From an uncultured Clostridium sp. (GTDB taxonomy: Bacteria > Bacillota > Clostridia > TANB77 > CAG-508): DNA of 64,000 nucleotides. The position numbers and the translations under genes were made by a program. Below the pieces are notes generated by a model. It saw nothing but the letters and a program-made list of their open reading frames with translations, made no database searches and was not told the DNA's origin. The number at the start of each line of letters is the position of its first letter. Position 1 is the first letter of the stretch. Location: contig CANSMW010000001.1 of NCBI GenBank assembly GCA_947648215.1, positions 62,001-126,000 on the forward strand, given 5' to 3'. This document shows positions 9,899 to 18,879 of this stretch, in pieces.

Positions 9899-9927
9899 AT
9901 TATATCGATATTCTCTCTCATTTGCAA
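9899..9927 (-). promoter_or_regulatory. Predicted promoter of the kinase-phosphatase pair
   Basis: On the minus strand: -35 TTGCAA, 17-bp spacer, -10 TATAAT, about 30 bp before the kinase ATG. Confidence 0.6.
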
Positions 9928-9950
9928 GATGTTTCTAGTAAAAATTTTGG

Positions 9951-10005
9951 AAGAACCCCCAGTCGGCTTCGCCGACAGCCCCCTTAAGTAAAGGGGCCTT
10001 TTTCT
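9951..10005. repeat. Type A palindromic repeat (inverted copy)
   Basis: GAACCCCC, then a small hairpin AGTCGGC/GCCGACA, then CCCCCTTAAGTAAAGGGG and CCTTTTT. It has the opposite orientation to the copies at 35761 and 57870. It lies between the divergent kinase and coiled-coil genes. Confidence 0.7.
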
Positions 10006-10064
10006 CTACTGTTTTAAGATAGGACCAATGTCAGAATTTGTCGAAAAGTTTTTATCGTTTTTTA

Positions 10065-10094
10065 TTGCTTTTTGACAATGCGGTATGTTATAAT
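10065..10094 (+). promoter_or_regulatory. Possible promoter of the coiled-coil gene
   Basis: TATAAT at 10089-10094 is clear. The best -35 is TTGCTT at 10065-10070 with an 18-bp spacer. A nearby TTGACA is too close to pair with this -10. Confidence 0.4.
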
Positions 10095-10133
10095 CTTGTT
10101 AAGTTGACAAATTAGAGAAGGAGGTATTTTCGT

Positions 10134-10346
10134 ATGGAAAAAGAAATTTTAGAGCGACTGGATCAAATTGAAAAGGAGGTCTTAGAAGCAAAGCAGGAAA
10201 TTCTAGCAGAAATTCAAGTTTATTCGAAAAAAAATCACAGTGACTTACTCGATATACGAATATTTAATGAGGTATTAAAAGACAAAATTGAAAAATATAT
10301 TAACTACAAAGATTATTACGAAAAAATGCAATCTAATCAAGGATAA
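10134..10346 (+). CDS. Small coiled-coil protein, 70 residues
   Basis: No family recognised. The sequence is almost wholly charged helix with a heptad-like pattern from residue 4 to about 30 (ILERLDQIEKEVLEAKQEIL) and a second helix to the end. No membrane segment or signal is present. The start has GGAGG nine bases upstream, and a strong terminator follows. It is one of only two supported genes on the plus strand, set between the tyrosine-kinase pair and the rest of the capsule locus. A structural or regulatory role is possible, but nothing shows it. Confidence 0.7.
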   Translation: MEKEILERLDQIEKEVLEAKQEILAEIQVYSKKNHSDLLDIRIFNEVLKDKIEKYINYKDYYEKMQSNQG

Positions 10347-10349
10347 GAA

Positions 10350-10385
10350 AAAAATAAGCTAAGATATAAATTTTAGCTTATTTTT
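10350..10385. terminator. Bidirectional terminator
   Basis: AAAAATAAGCTAA and TTAGCTTATTTTT form a 13-bp stem with T-runs on both strands. It serves the plus-strand coiled-coil gene and the minus-strand LCP gene ending at 10391. Confidence 0.8.
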
Positions 10386-10390
10386 ATTTA

Positions 10391-11446
10391 CTACATCTCA
10401 TACATATAATGAATAAAATCCTTTTTTGCCTTTTCCAAATTTGTCACATATAAAAAAGTTCCATTTTCTAAAATCTCTTCACTATACTCGTTTTTTGGTA
10501 TCATTACTGAGGTAAGATTATTCAAATATGCATCTTTATTGGCAACCAATTCTGGAAGCATGCCCATGTATTTGCCTACATTTATATTGGTTGTTACTTG
10601 TTCTAAAATTAAATCGATAATTCTAGAAATTTCGCCAAAATCTTTGGTTAATATCTTATTTAACATAGCAACCAATACTTCTCTTTGCCTTCTGGTTCTT
10701 CCAAAATCGCCATAATCGGTTGTACCACTACGGTAACCTGCTTCTCTTTCTTTTACATGTGCAGCTGCTTGCTCTCCAGTTAAGGTTACTTTTCCATAGC
10801 TTGTTACTTTTTTGGTTGGTTTCCCAGAAAATTTGTAAAACATATCAACAAAATGATTAATGGAATTCATTTCTTCCTTTGTAATTTCTAATTCCACTCC
10901 ACCAATTTCATTAATAATATCATACATGCTAGAAATATTAACCGTAACATATTCTTTTATATTTAGTCCAAAATTTTCATTAATTGTTTTTACGGCTAGT
11001 TGTTCTTTTCCTGTTGCAAAGGCTGCATTAATTTTGTATCGATTTTCAAATCCTGCAATATTTGCTGCCGTATCACGTGGAATACTAATTAATTTGATGC
11101 TTTTGAATTTTGGATTAATGGAAATAATCATAATGGCATCACTGTTTCCGTCGTATTGGTCTGACATATCTTTGGAATCGGAACCAAGAAGTAAGATATT
11201 TACTACTTGGTCATATTCCTTTTTGGTTAGCCCCTCTACTTCACTATACATCTCAGTATTAATCCCTAAATTTCCTTCGTCTAAATCTTTAAAATGTATT
11301 TTGGAAAGACGATCTCCTACAAACTTGCTTACCAAAATAATGGCTAGCAAAATGATAATAAGGAGCATAACAATAACTACTTTTACCCACTTATTCATTC
11401 CTTTTTTCTTTTTTGGTATTAGTTTGTTTTGAGCGTCATATATCAT
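10391..11446 (-). CDS. LytR-CpsA-Psr (LCP) family phosphotransferase
   Basis: Enzymes of this family attach lipid-linked polysaccharides to peptidoglycan outside the membrane. A short basic N-terminus is followed by one membrane segment (about residues 23-44). The extracytoplasmic LCP domain contains NILLLGSDSKD, the arginine motif ISIPRDT and the later RTRRQREVL segment. The length of 351 residues is typical. It is the last gene of the capsule operon, just after rfbB and before a terminator, so it probably ligates this locus's polymer to the wall. Confidence 0.9.
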   Translation of the reverse strand: MIYDAQNKLIPKKKKGMNKWVKVVIVMLLIIILLAIILVSKFVGDRLSKIHFKDLDEGNLGINTEMYSEVEGLTKKEYDQVVNILLLGSDSKDMSDQYDGNSDAIMIISINPKFKSIKLISIPRDTAANIAGFENRYKINAAFATGKEQLAVKTINENFGLNIKEYVTVNISSMYDIINEIGGVELEITKEEMNSINHFVDMFYKFSGKPTKKVTSYGKVTLTGEQAAAHVKEREAGYRSGTTDYGDFGRTRRQREVLVAMLNKILTKDFGEISRIIDLILEQVTTNINVGKYMGMLPELVANKDAYLNNLTSVMIPKNEYSEEILENGTFLYVTNLEKAKKDFIHYMYEM

Positions 11447-11458
11447 TTTTCTTCCCTC

Positions 11459-12427
11459 TTACCTAAGCCATTCTGGATTTGCTAAGTACCAATCGATGGT
11501 CTTGATAATGCCATCTTCGAATTGTGTTTTTGGCTCCCAGCCTAGTTCTTTCTTTATTTTGCTTGGGTCGATGGCATAACGGTAGTCATGTCCTTTTCGA
11601 TCCTCTACAAATTCTATCATGGTTTCTGGTTTATGTAAATGGTTTAAGATTAATTTTACAATTTCAATATTTCTTTTTTCATTATGTCCGCCAATGTTGT
11701 ATCTTTCGCCTGCTCTTCCGTTATGGAATACCATATCGATTGCTTCGCAGTGGTCTTCTACGTATAACCAGTCGCGAATGTTTTTTCCGTCTCCATATAC
11801 TGGTAGCTTTTCGTTATTCATAGCTAGTTTTATCATATGAGGAATTAGTTTTTCATGGTGTTGATATGGTCCATAGTTATTTGAGCAATTCGTAATGGTT
11901 ACATTCATTTTGAAGGTTTCGTAATATGCTCTTGCGATTAGGTCAGAGCTTGCTTTTGACGCAGAATATGGGCTGTTTGGATTAATTGGTGTTGTTTCTG
12001 TGAAATAGCCTTCTTCGCCAAGGGTACCGTATACTTCGTCTGTGGAAATATGGACGAATTTGTTTTTGCTTCCTTCGCCCCAAGTTTGTTTTGCTACTTC
12101 TAGCAGGGTATGTGTTCCAATTACGTTGGTTTGGGTAAAAATAAATGGGTTTTTGATGCTATTATCTACATGAGATTCTGCTGCGAAATGGATTACTCCA
12201 TTAATTTGGTATTTTTCAAATAAGTCTTTTACAAAGGTGTAGTCGCAAATGTCACCTTGTATGAAGGTAATTTTGTCTTGTATTTTTTTTAGGTTATTTA
12301 GGTTCCCTGCATAGGTTAGTTTGTCTAATACGATGATGTTATATTCTGGATGTTTTGTGACAAAAAATTCAGCAAAATTTGCTCCAATAAATCCAGCTGC
12401 TCCGGTAATTAATATGTTATTACTCAT
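11459..12427 (-). CDS. rfbB: dTDP-glucose 4,6-dehydratase
   Basis: Second step of dTDP-L-rhamnose synthesis. An SDR fold with the NAD-binding GAAGFIGANF at residues 9-18 and the YSASKAS catalytic Tyr/Lys pair. The family sequence STDEVYGTL and the C-terminal RKGHDYRYAIDP are present. Length is 322 residues. It is separated from rfbC by 287 bp holding a large inverted-repeat element, but the strand and pathway show one functional group. Confidence 0.95.
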   Translation of the reverse strand: MSNNILITGAAGFIGANFAEFFVTKHPEYNIIVLDKLTYAGNLNNLKKIQDKITFIQGDICDYTFVKDLFEKYQINGVIHFAAESHVDNSIKNPFIFTQTNVIGTHTLLEVAKQTWGEGSKNKFVHISTDEVYGTLGEEGYFTETTPINPNSPYSASKASSDLIARAYYETFKMNVTITNCSNNYGPYQHHEKLIPHMIKLAMNNEKLPVYGDGKNIRDWLYVEDHCEAIDMVFHNGRAGERYNIGGHNEKRNIEIVKLILNHLHKPETMIEFVEDRKGHDYRYAIDPSKIKKELGWEPKTQFEDGIIKTIDWYLANPEWLR

Positions 12428-12455
12428 GTTTTTTCTCTCCTTTTTTGTTTTCGTT

Positions 12456-12610
12456 TGGGTTTCCGCTTCCGACCCATAATGGGATTAATTTTTTTCATTT
12501 CGCCCTCCAAGCTCACGGGTATTCCCCCGCCTCAAAGGGCTGTCGGGTCTTCATTACAAAAATTAATCCCATTACGGGGCTCACGCTAGTGTTTGCCATT
12601 TTTTATGGCG
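12456..12610. repeat. Nested inverted-repeat element between rfbC and rfbB
   Basis: A 21-bp arm at 12473-12493 (CCCATAATGGGATTAATTTT...) is repeated inverted at 12558-12578 with one mismatch. Inside lie a GCCCT/AGGGC pair and GC-rich sequence unlike the surroundings. Flanking it are a GGGT/ACCC hairpin at 12456-12475 and a GCCAT/ATGGC hairpin followed by T-runs at about 12596-12610. This could be a small non-autonomous element or a structured RNA. No ORF is convincing. Confidence 0.6.
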
Positions 12611-12658
12611 TTGGAATTTTTTTTGTGTTTTTTACTGTTTAGAAATTTTTATATTTTT

Positions 12659-12687
12659 TGTAGGGGTCAATGCCTTCATCGACCCGT
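12659..12687. repeat. Type B palindromic repeat (inverted copy)
   Basis: TGTAGGGGTCAATG, a short loop, then CATCGACCCG: the reverse orientation of the copy at 3377. It lies 28 bp beyond the rfbC stop. Confidence 0.65.
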
Positions 12688-12714
12688 TTTGTGTATAGAT
12701 TTTGGTTTTGTTTT

Positions 12715-13296
12715 TTACGTTAGATTTTGAAATAAATTGGTTTTTCTTAATTCGTTTAGGGTTGGCCATTTTGTGTCTTTTTCTGAGGTGATTAGGTCTT
12801 CTTTTTTGATGTTTCCTAGTGGCCAGTTAATTCCTACTTCTTTGTCATTCCATGCAAGACCGCCTTCGGCGTTGTGGTTGTAGATGTCGTCACATTTGTA
12901 GGTAAATTCTGCTTCTTCGGATAGGACTAAGAAGCCATGGGCGAACCCTTTTGGAATTAAAAACATCTTTTTATTTTCTTCGGATAGGATGACTCCTTCC
13001 CATTTGCCATAGGTTTTGCTGTTTGGTCTTAGGTCTACTGCTACATCAAATACTTCGCCTTTTAGTACTCGTACTAATTTGGCTTGTATGTTTTCTTTTT
13101 GGAAATGCAAGCCTCTTAATACACCCTTTTTCGACTTTGATTGATTATCTTGTACGAAATCATAATATAATCCAATTTCTTCAAATTCTGCTTTGGAATA
13201 GGTTTCCATGAAATATCCTCTATCATCGCCAAATACCGTTGGTTCAATTACATATACCCCATCTATACTAGTTTCTATTTTTTTAAACTTTCCCAT
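12715..13296 (-). CDS. rfbC: dTDP-4-dehydrorhamnose 3,5-epimerase
   Basis: Third step of dTDP-L-rhamnose synthesis. A cupin-fold enzyme with the conserved GVLRGLHFQ catalytic His region, VLKGEVFDVAVDLR, and FAHGFLVLSEEAEF. Length 193 residues, as expected. Its ATG directly follows the rfbA stop with one base between them, so the two are translationally close. Confidence 0.95.
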   Translation of the reverse strand: MGKFKKIETSIDGVYVIEPTVFGDDRGYFMETYSKAEFEEIGLYYDFVQDNQSKSKKGVLRGLHFQKENIQAKLVRVLKGEVFDVAVDLRPNSKTYGKWEGVILSEENKKMFLIPKGFAHGFLVLSEEAEFTYKCDDIYNHNAEGGLAWNDKEVGINWPLGNIKKEDLITSEKDTKWPTLNELRKTNLFQNLT

Positions 13297-13297
13297 T

Positions 13298-14188
13298 TTA
13301 CTCTGCTCCTATCTTATTTTCTGCTAAATCTTTTAAAAATTTTCCATATTCTGTCTTCATGAATTGATCTGCTAATACAGATAACTGCTCTGGAGTAATC
13401 CATTCTTTACGAAATGCAATTTCCTCTGGGCAACAAATTTGCATACCTTGTCTTTTTTCAATGGTTTGTACAAAACTTGCGGTTTCTAGCAAAGAATCAT
13501 GTGTCCCAGTATCAAACCAAGTCATAGCACGACCTAGCTTTTCTACCTTTAATCGTCCTTGTTTCATGTATTCTTCATTAATCGAAGTAATCTCCAATTC
13601 TCCTCTTGCTGAAGGTTTCACATTTTTCGCAATATTAACTACATCATTGGTATAAAAATACAAGCCTGGAACCGCATAATGCGATTTTGGAATTTCTGGT
13701 TTTTCTTCAATCGAAACCGCATGTCCATCTTGGTTAATTTCTACTACTCCATAGGCAGATGGGTCTTTTACATAATAACCAAATATGGTAGCCTCATCCT
13801 CACGTTCATTGGCACGTTTTAGTAATTTACATAGGTTATGTCCATAGAACATATTATCCCCTAAAATCATGGCAACATTATCCTCACCAATAAATTCTTC
13901 TGCTAATATAAAGGCTTCTGCAAGCCCTCTTGGCTTCTCTTGCACCTTATAAGAAAACTGCATACCCCATTTAGAACCATCTCCAAGAAGCTCCTTGAAA
14001 GTTACAATATCTCTTGGGGTAGAAATAATAAGCACTTCACGAATATTTGCTTCCATTAAGACAGATAATGGGTAGTAAATCATTGGTTTATCATACACTG
14101 GCATGATTTGTTTTGATATAGCAAGGGTAAGTGGATATAACCTTGTTGCACTTCCGCCTGCTAAAATAATTCCTTTACGATTTTTCAT
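13298..14188 (-). CDS. rfbA: Glucose-1-phosphate thymidylyltransferase
   Basis: First step of dTDP-L-rhamnose synthesis: dTTP plus glucose-1-phosphate gives dTDP-glucose. The nucleotidyltransferase signature [16 protein letters not shown] is at the N-terminus. [17 protein letters not shown] and the C-terminal [13 protein letters not shown] identify RmlA. At 296 residues it has the normal length of the short, tetrameric type. Upstream is rfbD, downstream rfbC. Confidence 0.96.
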   Translation of the reverse strand: MKNRKGIILAGGSATRLYPLTLAISKQIMPVYDKPMIYYPLSVLMEANIREVLIISTPRDIVTFKELLGDGSKWGMQFSYKVQEKPRGLAEAFILAEEFIGEDNVAMILGDNMFYGHNLCKLLKRANEREDEATIFGYYVKDPSAYGVVEINQDGHAVSIEEKPEIPKSHYAVPGLYFYTNDVVNIAKNVKPSARGELEITSINEEYMKQGRLKVEKLGRAMTWFDTGTHDSLLETASFVQTIEKRQGMQICCPEEIAFRKEWITPEQLSVLADQFMKTEYGKFLKDLAENKIGAE

Positions 14189-14240
14189 TGTTCGCTCCTT
14201 TTACAAATATTATTTAGTACCTTTTATTTGCATCATATAT

Positions 14241-15092
14241 TTATTCTTCCGATTTCAACTCCTGTTTCAAATATCGATTCAATGCATCTTCATAAGTTGG
14301 TATTTCAATTCCTGCCTTTAATAGCTTGTCTTTTGATAATTTTGAATTTTTAGGACGTTTTGCAGCACTTGCAAATTCTTCCGAAGTTACTGAATTTACT
14401 TTACAAGAAATATTTGCCTTTTCAAATATTTGCTTAGTAAATTCGTACCATGTAGTATAATCTAAATTTGTAGCATGGTAGATACCATATGGAATTTGTT
14501 TAGCTATTGCTTGATGAATCATACTTGCAAGGTCAACGGCATACGTTGGGCTTCCGTGTTGATCCGATACAACATTAATTTGTTCCTTTTCCTTACCTAG
14601 TTTTAGCATGGTTCTTACGAAGTTATTTCCGTCACCATATAACCATGCAGTACGGAATATGTAGTATTGGAAGCAACTATCCACAATCGCATTTTCTCCT
14701 TCTAGCTTTGTTGTACCATATACAGACTCTGGCGCTTTTTCATCCATTTCTGTATAATCCTCTTCTACTAGCTTTGCTCCTCCAAAAACATAGTCTGTGC
14801 TAATGTGAATTAACGTAGCATTTTCCTCATTTGCCACAATTGCTAGATTCTTTGGTCCAAGTGCATTTACTTTTCTTGCTAACTCTTCTTGCTCCTCTGC
14901 CTTGTCAACAGCGGTATAAGCTGCACAGTTTATGATGTACTGTGGTTTGTTTTCTTCTACGAATTTTCTTACCATGTCGATATTGGTAATATCTAATTCT
15001 GCTACATCAGTTAGAATTAATTCTTCGTTTTTTAGTTCATTTTGCACTGCTTTTGCAAGCATTCCCTTTGCTCCTGTAATTAAAATTTTCAT
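14241..15092 (-). CDS. rfbD: dTDP-4-dehydrorhamnose reductase
   Basis: Last step of dTDP-L-rhamnose synthesis, an SDR enzyme. GAKGMLAKAV is the nucleotide-binding loop, NCAAYTAVDKAE is the RmlD signature, and VYGTTKLEGE holds the catalytic Tyr-x3-Lys. Length 283 residues. With rfbA, rfbC and rfbB it forms a complete rhamnose pathway, so the polymer very probably contains L-rhamnose. Confidence 0.95.
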   Translation of the reverse strand: MKILITGAKGMLAKAVQNELKNEELILTDVAELDITNIDMVRKFVEENKPQYIINCAAYTAVDKAEEQEELARKVNALGPKNLAIVANEENATLIHISTDYVFGGAKLVEEDYTEMDEKAPESVYGTTKLEGENAIVDSCFQYYIFRTAWLYGDGNNFVRTMLKLGKEKEQINVVSDQHGSPTYAVDLASMIHQAIAKQIPYGIYHATNLDYTTWYEFTKQIFEKANISCKVNSVTSEEFASAAKRPKNSKLSKDKLLKAGIEIPTYEDALNRYLKQELKSEE

Positions 15093-15106
15093 TGTTTATC
15101 TCCTCC

Positions 15107-16408
15107 CTATCTTCCGATAGAATAATATTCAATGCCTTTATCTTTCATCTCTTCTATCTCATACATATTCCTTCCATCATAAACTAATGGTGTTCTCATT
15201 AATTCTTTGTAAGTTTCTGGTTTAATTGTTCTAATCTCATCCCATTCTGTAAATAAGAAACATACATTAGCTTCTTTTAATGCTTTTTTTGGATCGTTTA
15301 CATATGTAATTTGAGTTGGATATTTCTTTTTAAAATTTTCTATTCCAACTGGATCATAAGCATAAATATTGGCTCCATTTTTTAATAATAATTCAATGTT
15401 ATCAATCGATGGTGCTTCTCTTAAATCATCTGTTCCTGCTTTAAAGGTAAGTCCTAATACAGCAACTTTCAATCTATTAAATGTAATTAATCTATCACTC
15501 GCTTTTTTAAATAATTTCGTTTTTTGCTCTTTATTAACATCAACCGCTGCTTCTATTGTTTTTAATTGATAACTATGTTGTTTTGCTAAATATGTTAAAG
15601 CTTTTGTATCTTTTGGGAAACAACTTCCTCCATACCCAATACCCGCATGCAAAAAACTTGAACCTATTCTTGGATCATAACTCATTCCTTTTGCAACATC
15701 TTCTATATTAGCACCTACTAACTCACAAAGATTTGCAATGTCATTCATATATGAAATCTTTAATGCTAGAAAATCATTTGAAGCATATTTTATCATTTCT
15801 GCACTTCTTCTATTTACAGAAACAATTGGTAGTCCAAATGGCTCATAAATTTCTTTCAATTTTGTTTCTGCCTCTTTACTCTCTGTTCCTATTACAATTC
15901 TTTTTGCTTGTAATGTATCTCTTACTGCATGTCCCTGTGCTAAAAATTCTGGATTACTTGCCACTTCTATTTTTACATTATGCACAAGCGAATCTTTTAT
16001 AAATTGCTCTACTTTGTCATTCGTTCCTATTGGAACAGTAGACTTTACAACTATTAAACAATCTTTTTCAATATTTTCTGCAATTTGACGTGATACAGTT
16101 GCTACATAACTTAAATTTGCTGAACCATCTTCCTGTTCTGGAGTTCCAACCCCTATGAATATTGCATCAGCATCCTTATACGCTTCTTTATAGTTAGTAG
16201 TATAATCTATTCTTCCTTCTTGATAATTTTTAACCATTAGTTCTTCCAAATTTTCTTCATAAATAGGGCATTTTCCACTTTTCATTAATTCTACTTTATT
16301 TTCATCTACATCAACGCAAATAACATTATGTCCTCTTTCTGCAAAACAAACCCCTGCTACTAGTCCTACATACCCAGTTCCTGCTACTGCTATTTTATAT
16401 TGTTTCAT
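15107..16408 (-). CDS. ugd: UDP-glucose 6-dehydrogenase
   Basis: Oxidises UDP-glucose to UDP-glucuronate. The N-terminal Rossmann motif is VAGTGYVGLVAG. The catalytic cysteine lies in YGGSCFPKDTKAL, and the C-terminal domain carries LTFKAGTDDLREAPS. Length 433 residues. The start at 16408 is 20 bp after the stop of the epimerase gene. Together with that epimerase it supplies uronic acids for the acidic polymer. Confidence 0.95.
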   Translation of the reverse strand: MKQYKIAVAGTGYVGLVAGVCFAERGHNVICVDVDENKVELMKSGKCPIYEENLEELMVKNYQEGRIDYTTNYKEAYKDADAIFIGVGTPEQEDGSANLSYVATVSRQIAENIEKDCLIVVKSTVPIGTNDKVEQFIKDSLVHNVKIEVASNPEFLAQGHAVRDTLQAKRIVIGTESKEAETKLKEIYEPFGLPIVSVNRRSAEMIKYASNDFLALKISYMNDIANLCELVGANIEDVAKGMSYDPRIGSSFLHAGIGYGGSCFPKDTKALTYLAKQHSYQLKTIEAAVDVNKEQKTKLFKKASDRLITFNRLKVAVLGLTFKAGTDDLREAPSIDNIELLLKNGANIYAYDPVGIENFKKKYPTQITYVNDPKKALKEANVCFLFTEWDEIRTIKPETYKELMRTPLVYDGRNMYEIEEMKDKGIEYYSIGR

Positions 16409-16428
16409 ACTACTTTCTCCTTTCCATT

Positions 16429-17403
16429 TTAGTTGTACAAGTCTTGGTTTTCTTTATACCATTTAACAAAATTTGTAATTCCTTCTTTAAATGTTGTTTT
16501 TGGATTATATCCTAATAAATTCTTAGCTTTTATAATATCTGCATAGGTTCTATCAACATCTCCTAGTTGCATCGGTAATTGTTTTATTTTGGGTTCAATA
16601 TTTAGTACTTCTCCAATTGTTTTTATCATTTCTTTTAATGTTACTGGATCTGAATTTCCTATATTCAAAATTTCATATACATTCTTATTTTTTAAAGTAT
16701 ATTCACATGCCTTTATAATTCCATCAACAATATCATCTATATAAGTATAATCCCTTGAAGTAAGTCCATCACCAAACATAGGAATTTCTTCATTATTTAG
16801 CATTAATCTCGTAAATTTATTAATTGCTAAATCTGGTCTTTGTTTTGGTCCATATACAGTAAAAAATCTTAACATTATTACATTCATATCATACAATTTG
16901 TGATATACATGTGTCATAACCTCATTTGCTTTTTTAGTTGCCGCATATGGGCTAATAGCAAAATCAACTGTCATATCTTCATTAAATGGTACCTCTTTAC
17001 AATTTCCATATACACTACTCGAAGATGCCATAACTAAATTTGAGATTTTATGCTCTTTCATTTCTTCTAATATGTTCTGCGTTCCCATACAATTTACTTC
17101 TTGGTATAATATAGGATTTTCAATTGATGGTCTTACTCCTGCCATTGCAGCTAAATGCATTACTATATCAATTTGATTTTCATCAAAAATCCTTTTTATT
17201 GCTTGTCTATCTCTTATATCGTTTCTATATAATTTAAAATTATCATTTCTACTAATTTCTTGAATATTCTGTTCTTTTATTTTCGGATTATAGAAATCGC
17301 AAAAATTATCAATTGTTATAACTTTATCTCCATTTTCTAATAATTGTTTCGCTAGACTTGAGCCTATAAAACCTGCTCCCCCTGTGATAAAGTATGTTTT
17401 CAT
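16429..17403 (-). CDS. NAD-dependent sugar epimerase, probably UDP-glucuronate 4-epimerase
   Basis: An extended SDR with [11 protein letters not shown] near the N-terminus and YAATKKANE carrying the catalytic Tyr and Lys. The segment RFFTVYGPKQRPDLA and the N-terminal DNFCDFYNPKIK resemble UDP-GlcA 4-epimerases (CapI/LspL group) more than GalE. The adjacent ugd, which would supply its substrate, supports this. The expected product is UDP-galacturonate for the polymer. Substrate choice is inferred; a GalE- or WbpP-like activity cannot be excluded. Confidence 0.8.
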   Translation of the reverse strand: MKTYFITGGAGFIGSSLAKQLLENGDKVITIDNFCDFYNPKIKEQNIQEISRNDNFKLYRNDIRDRQAIKRIFDENQIDIVMHLAAMAGVRPSIENPILYQEVNCMGTQNILEEMKEHKISNLVMASSSSVYGNCKEVPFNEDMTVDFAISPYAATKKANEVMTHVYHKLYDMNVIMLRFFTVYGPKQRPDLAINKFTRLMLNNEEIPMFGDGLTSRDYTYIDDIVDGIIKACEYTLKNKNVYEILNIGNSDPVTLKEMIKTIGEVLNIEPKIKQLPMQLGDVDRTYADIIKAKNLLGYNPKTTFKEGITNFVKWYKENQDLYN

Positions 17404-17406
17404 ATC

Positions 17407-18855
17407 CTATTTACTTCCTTTCATCTTACTTTTGGCCAAATCTATTATGTGAAGAACATTTTTCTCTTTAAACAAAATTAATGATGTTATATATATAACT
17501 ACTCCTATTAAAATTTGTACTATTGATGTTATTATATTAGGTTGCATACTTTTTCCTAATAAATAAACGATTAAACACATAATACTACCTGAAATAATAT
17601 AGATGTTTGAATATTTAAACATCGTTTTCATTTTTATAGTTTCTGTTTTAATCACATAAACTATCTCTATAATTGTAATAGTTAATTCTGCTATTATTGT
17701 TGCAATAACAGCCCCAACAGACTCTAATTTACTAATTAGAATGAAGTTTAAAATAATATTTATTATAGCTCCACAAATAACTGCTATTGAATGGATGTTT
17801 TGCTTATTTATGGACATCAAAAATTGTGAACCTGTTGTTGTACTAAACGATATCAGTAAGATAATAGGCGAACAAATTTGTGTAAGAATAATTACTTTTT
17901 CGTAACCTTTTCCTAAAAACCATGGAATAAAATTCTCTGCAATTGCTATAATTCCAAACATGATTGGAATTGCTAGAAACCATATAAAATTAAAAGTTTT
18001 TTCCATATATTCATTCACCTTGTCTTTTTGACCTTCTGAGTATGTTTTAGCAATTCTAGGTATCATAACTGTCATCATAGATGTAACTAATGTCAATGAA
18101 ATTTTAACAATTTTTTGTGCTTGTTCATAATATGCTACTTCAGTAATGTTTACACATAAATTACCTAACATCGTTTTATCCAATACTGTATAAATTGAAC
18201 TTGCAATTTGTGGAATAAACATACTAATAGTTGGTTTTAAATGTTTTATCACATCTTTAAATTGAATTCGAACAAAACAAATATATTTTTCTATATTTTT
18301 CCACAGCGCTATATTCCCAGCAATATTAGATATCGCATAAATAGCAAAATATTTCCATAAATCATTTGGCGATTTTATAATAGCAAATATCATCATTACA
18401 CCAATACATTTAACAACAATATTTCTTTTAGTAATTCTTCTAAATTCTTCAATTCCTTGAAAAAACCAACTAATATCAAAAATACTCGCAATAATTTCTA
18501 AGACAAGAATTCTATAATAATTTTGATATTGTTCCTTTATACAATACATGAAAAAAAATGTGATAATAGCACTAATTAATGATATTGCTCGCAATACAAA
18601 TAAAGCAAAAAAAGTTTTGCTCATTTCTTCTTTATTGTCTTTAGTACGTGCAATTTCTCTTTGACCATAAATAACAATGCCCAAACTTCCAAACAAAACG
18701 AAATATGTAACAATTGATAACGTATAACTATGAATACCAATTGCTTCTGCACCTAATATTCGTGCTAAATATGGTGTTGTAATAATTGGAAGTATAATAA
18801 TTATTATTTGATATGCTACATTATATAAATAATTTTTAGTTATAGTCTTATTCAC
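17407..18855 (-). CDS. Polysaccharide repeat-unit flippase (Wzx/PST family)
   Basis: Moves undecaprenyl-linked repeat units across the membrane. It is a 482-residue, strongly hydrophobic protein with about 12-14 membrane helices, starting NYLYNVAYQIIIIILPIITTPYLARILGA, which is the N-terminal signature of the MATE-like polysaccharide transporter family (first 20 residues span 9-28). A stop one codon before the epimerase start shows tight coupling. Which repeat unit it moves is not visible. Confidence 0.88.
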   Translation of the reverse strand: MNKTITKNYLYNVAYQIIIIILPIITTPYLARILGAEAIGIHSYTLSIVTYFVLFGSLGIVIYGQREIARTKDNKEEMSKTFFALFVLRAISLISAIITFFFMYCIKEQYQNYYRILVLEIIASIFDISWFFQGIEEFRRITKRNIVVKCIGVMMIFAIIKSPNDLWKYFAIYAISNIAGNIALWKNIEKYICFVRIQFKDVIKHLKPTISMFIPQIASSIYTVLDKTMLGNLCVNITEVAYYEQAQKIVKISLTLVTSMMTVMIPRIAKTYSEGQKDKVNEYMEKTFNFIWFLAIPIMFGIIAIAENFIPWFLGKGYEKVIILTQICSPIILLISFSTTTGSQFLMSINKQNIHSIAVICGAIINIILNFILISKLESVGAVIATIIAELTITIIEIVYVIKTETIKMKTMFKYSNIYIISGSIMCLIVYLLGKSMQPNIITSIVQILIGVVIYITSLILFKEKNVLHIIDLAKSKMKGSK

Positions 18856-18879
18856 TAGTTTATTCCCTCGCTTCTTAAT

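Noticed and set aside
12445-12642. 65-codon plus-strand ORF between rfbC and rfbB
   Set aside because: It merely crosses the nested inverted repeat; composition and lack of a ribosome-binding site argue against a gene.
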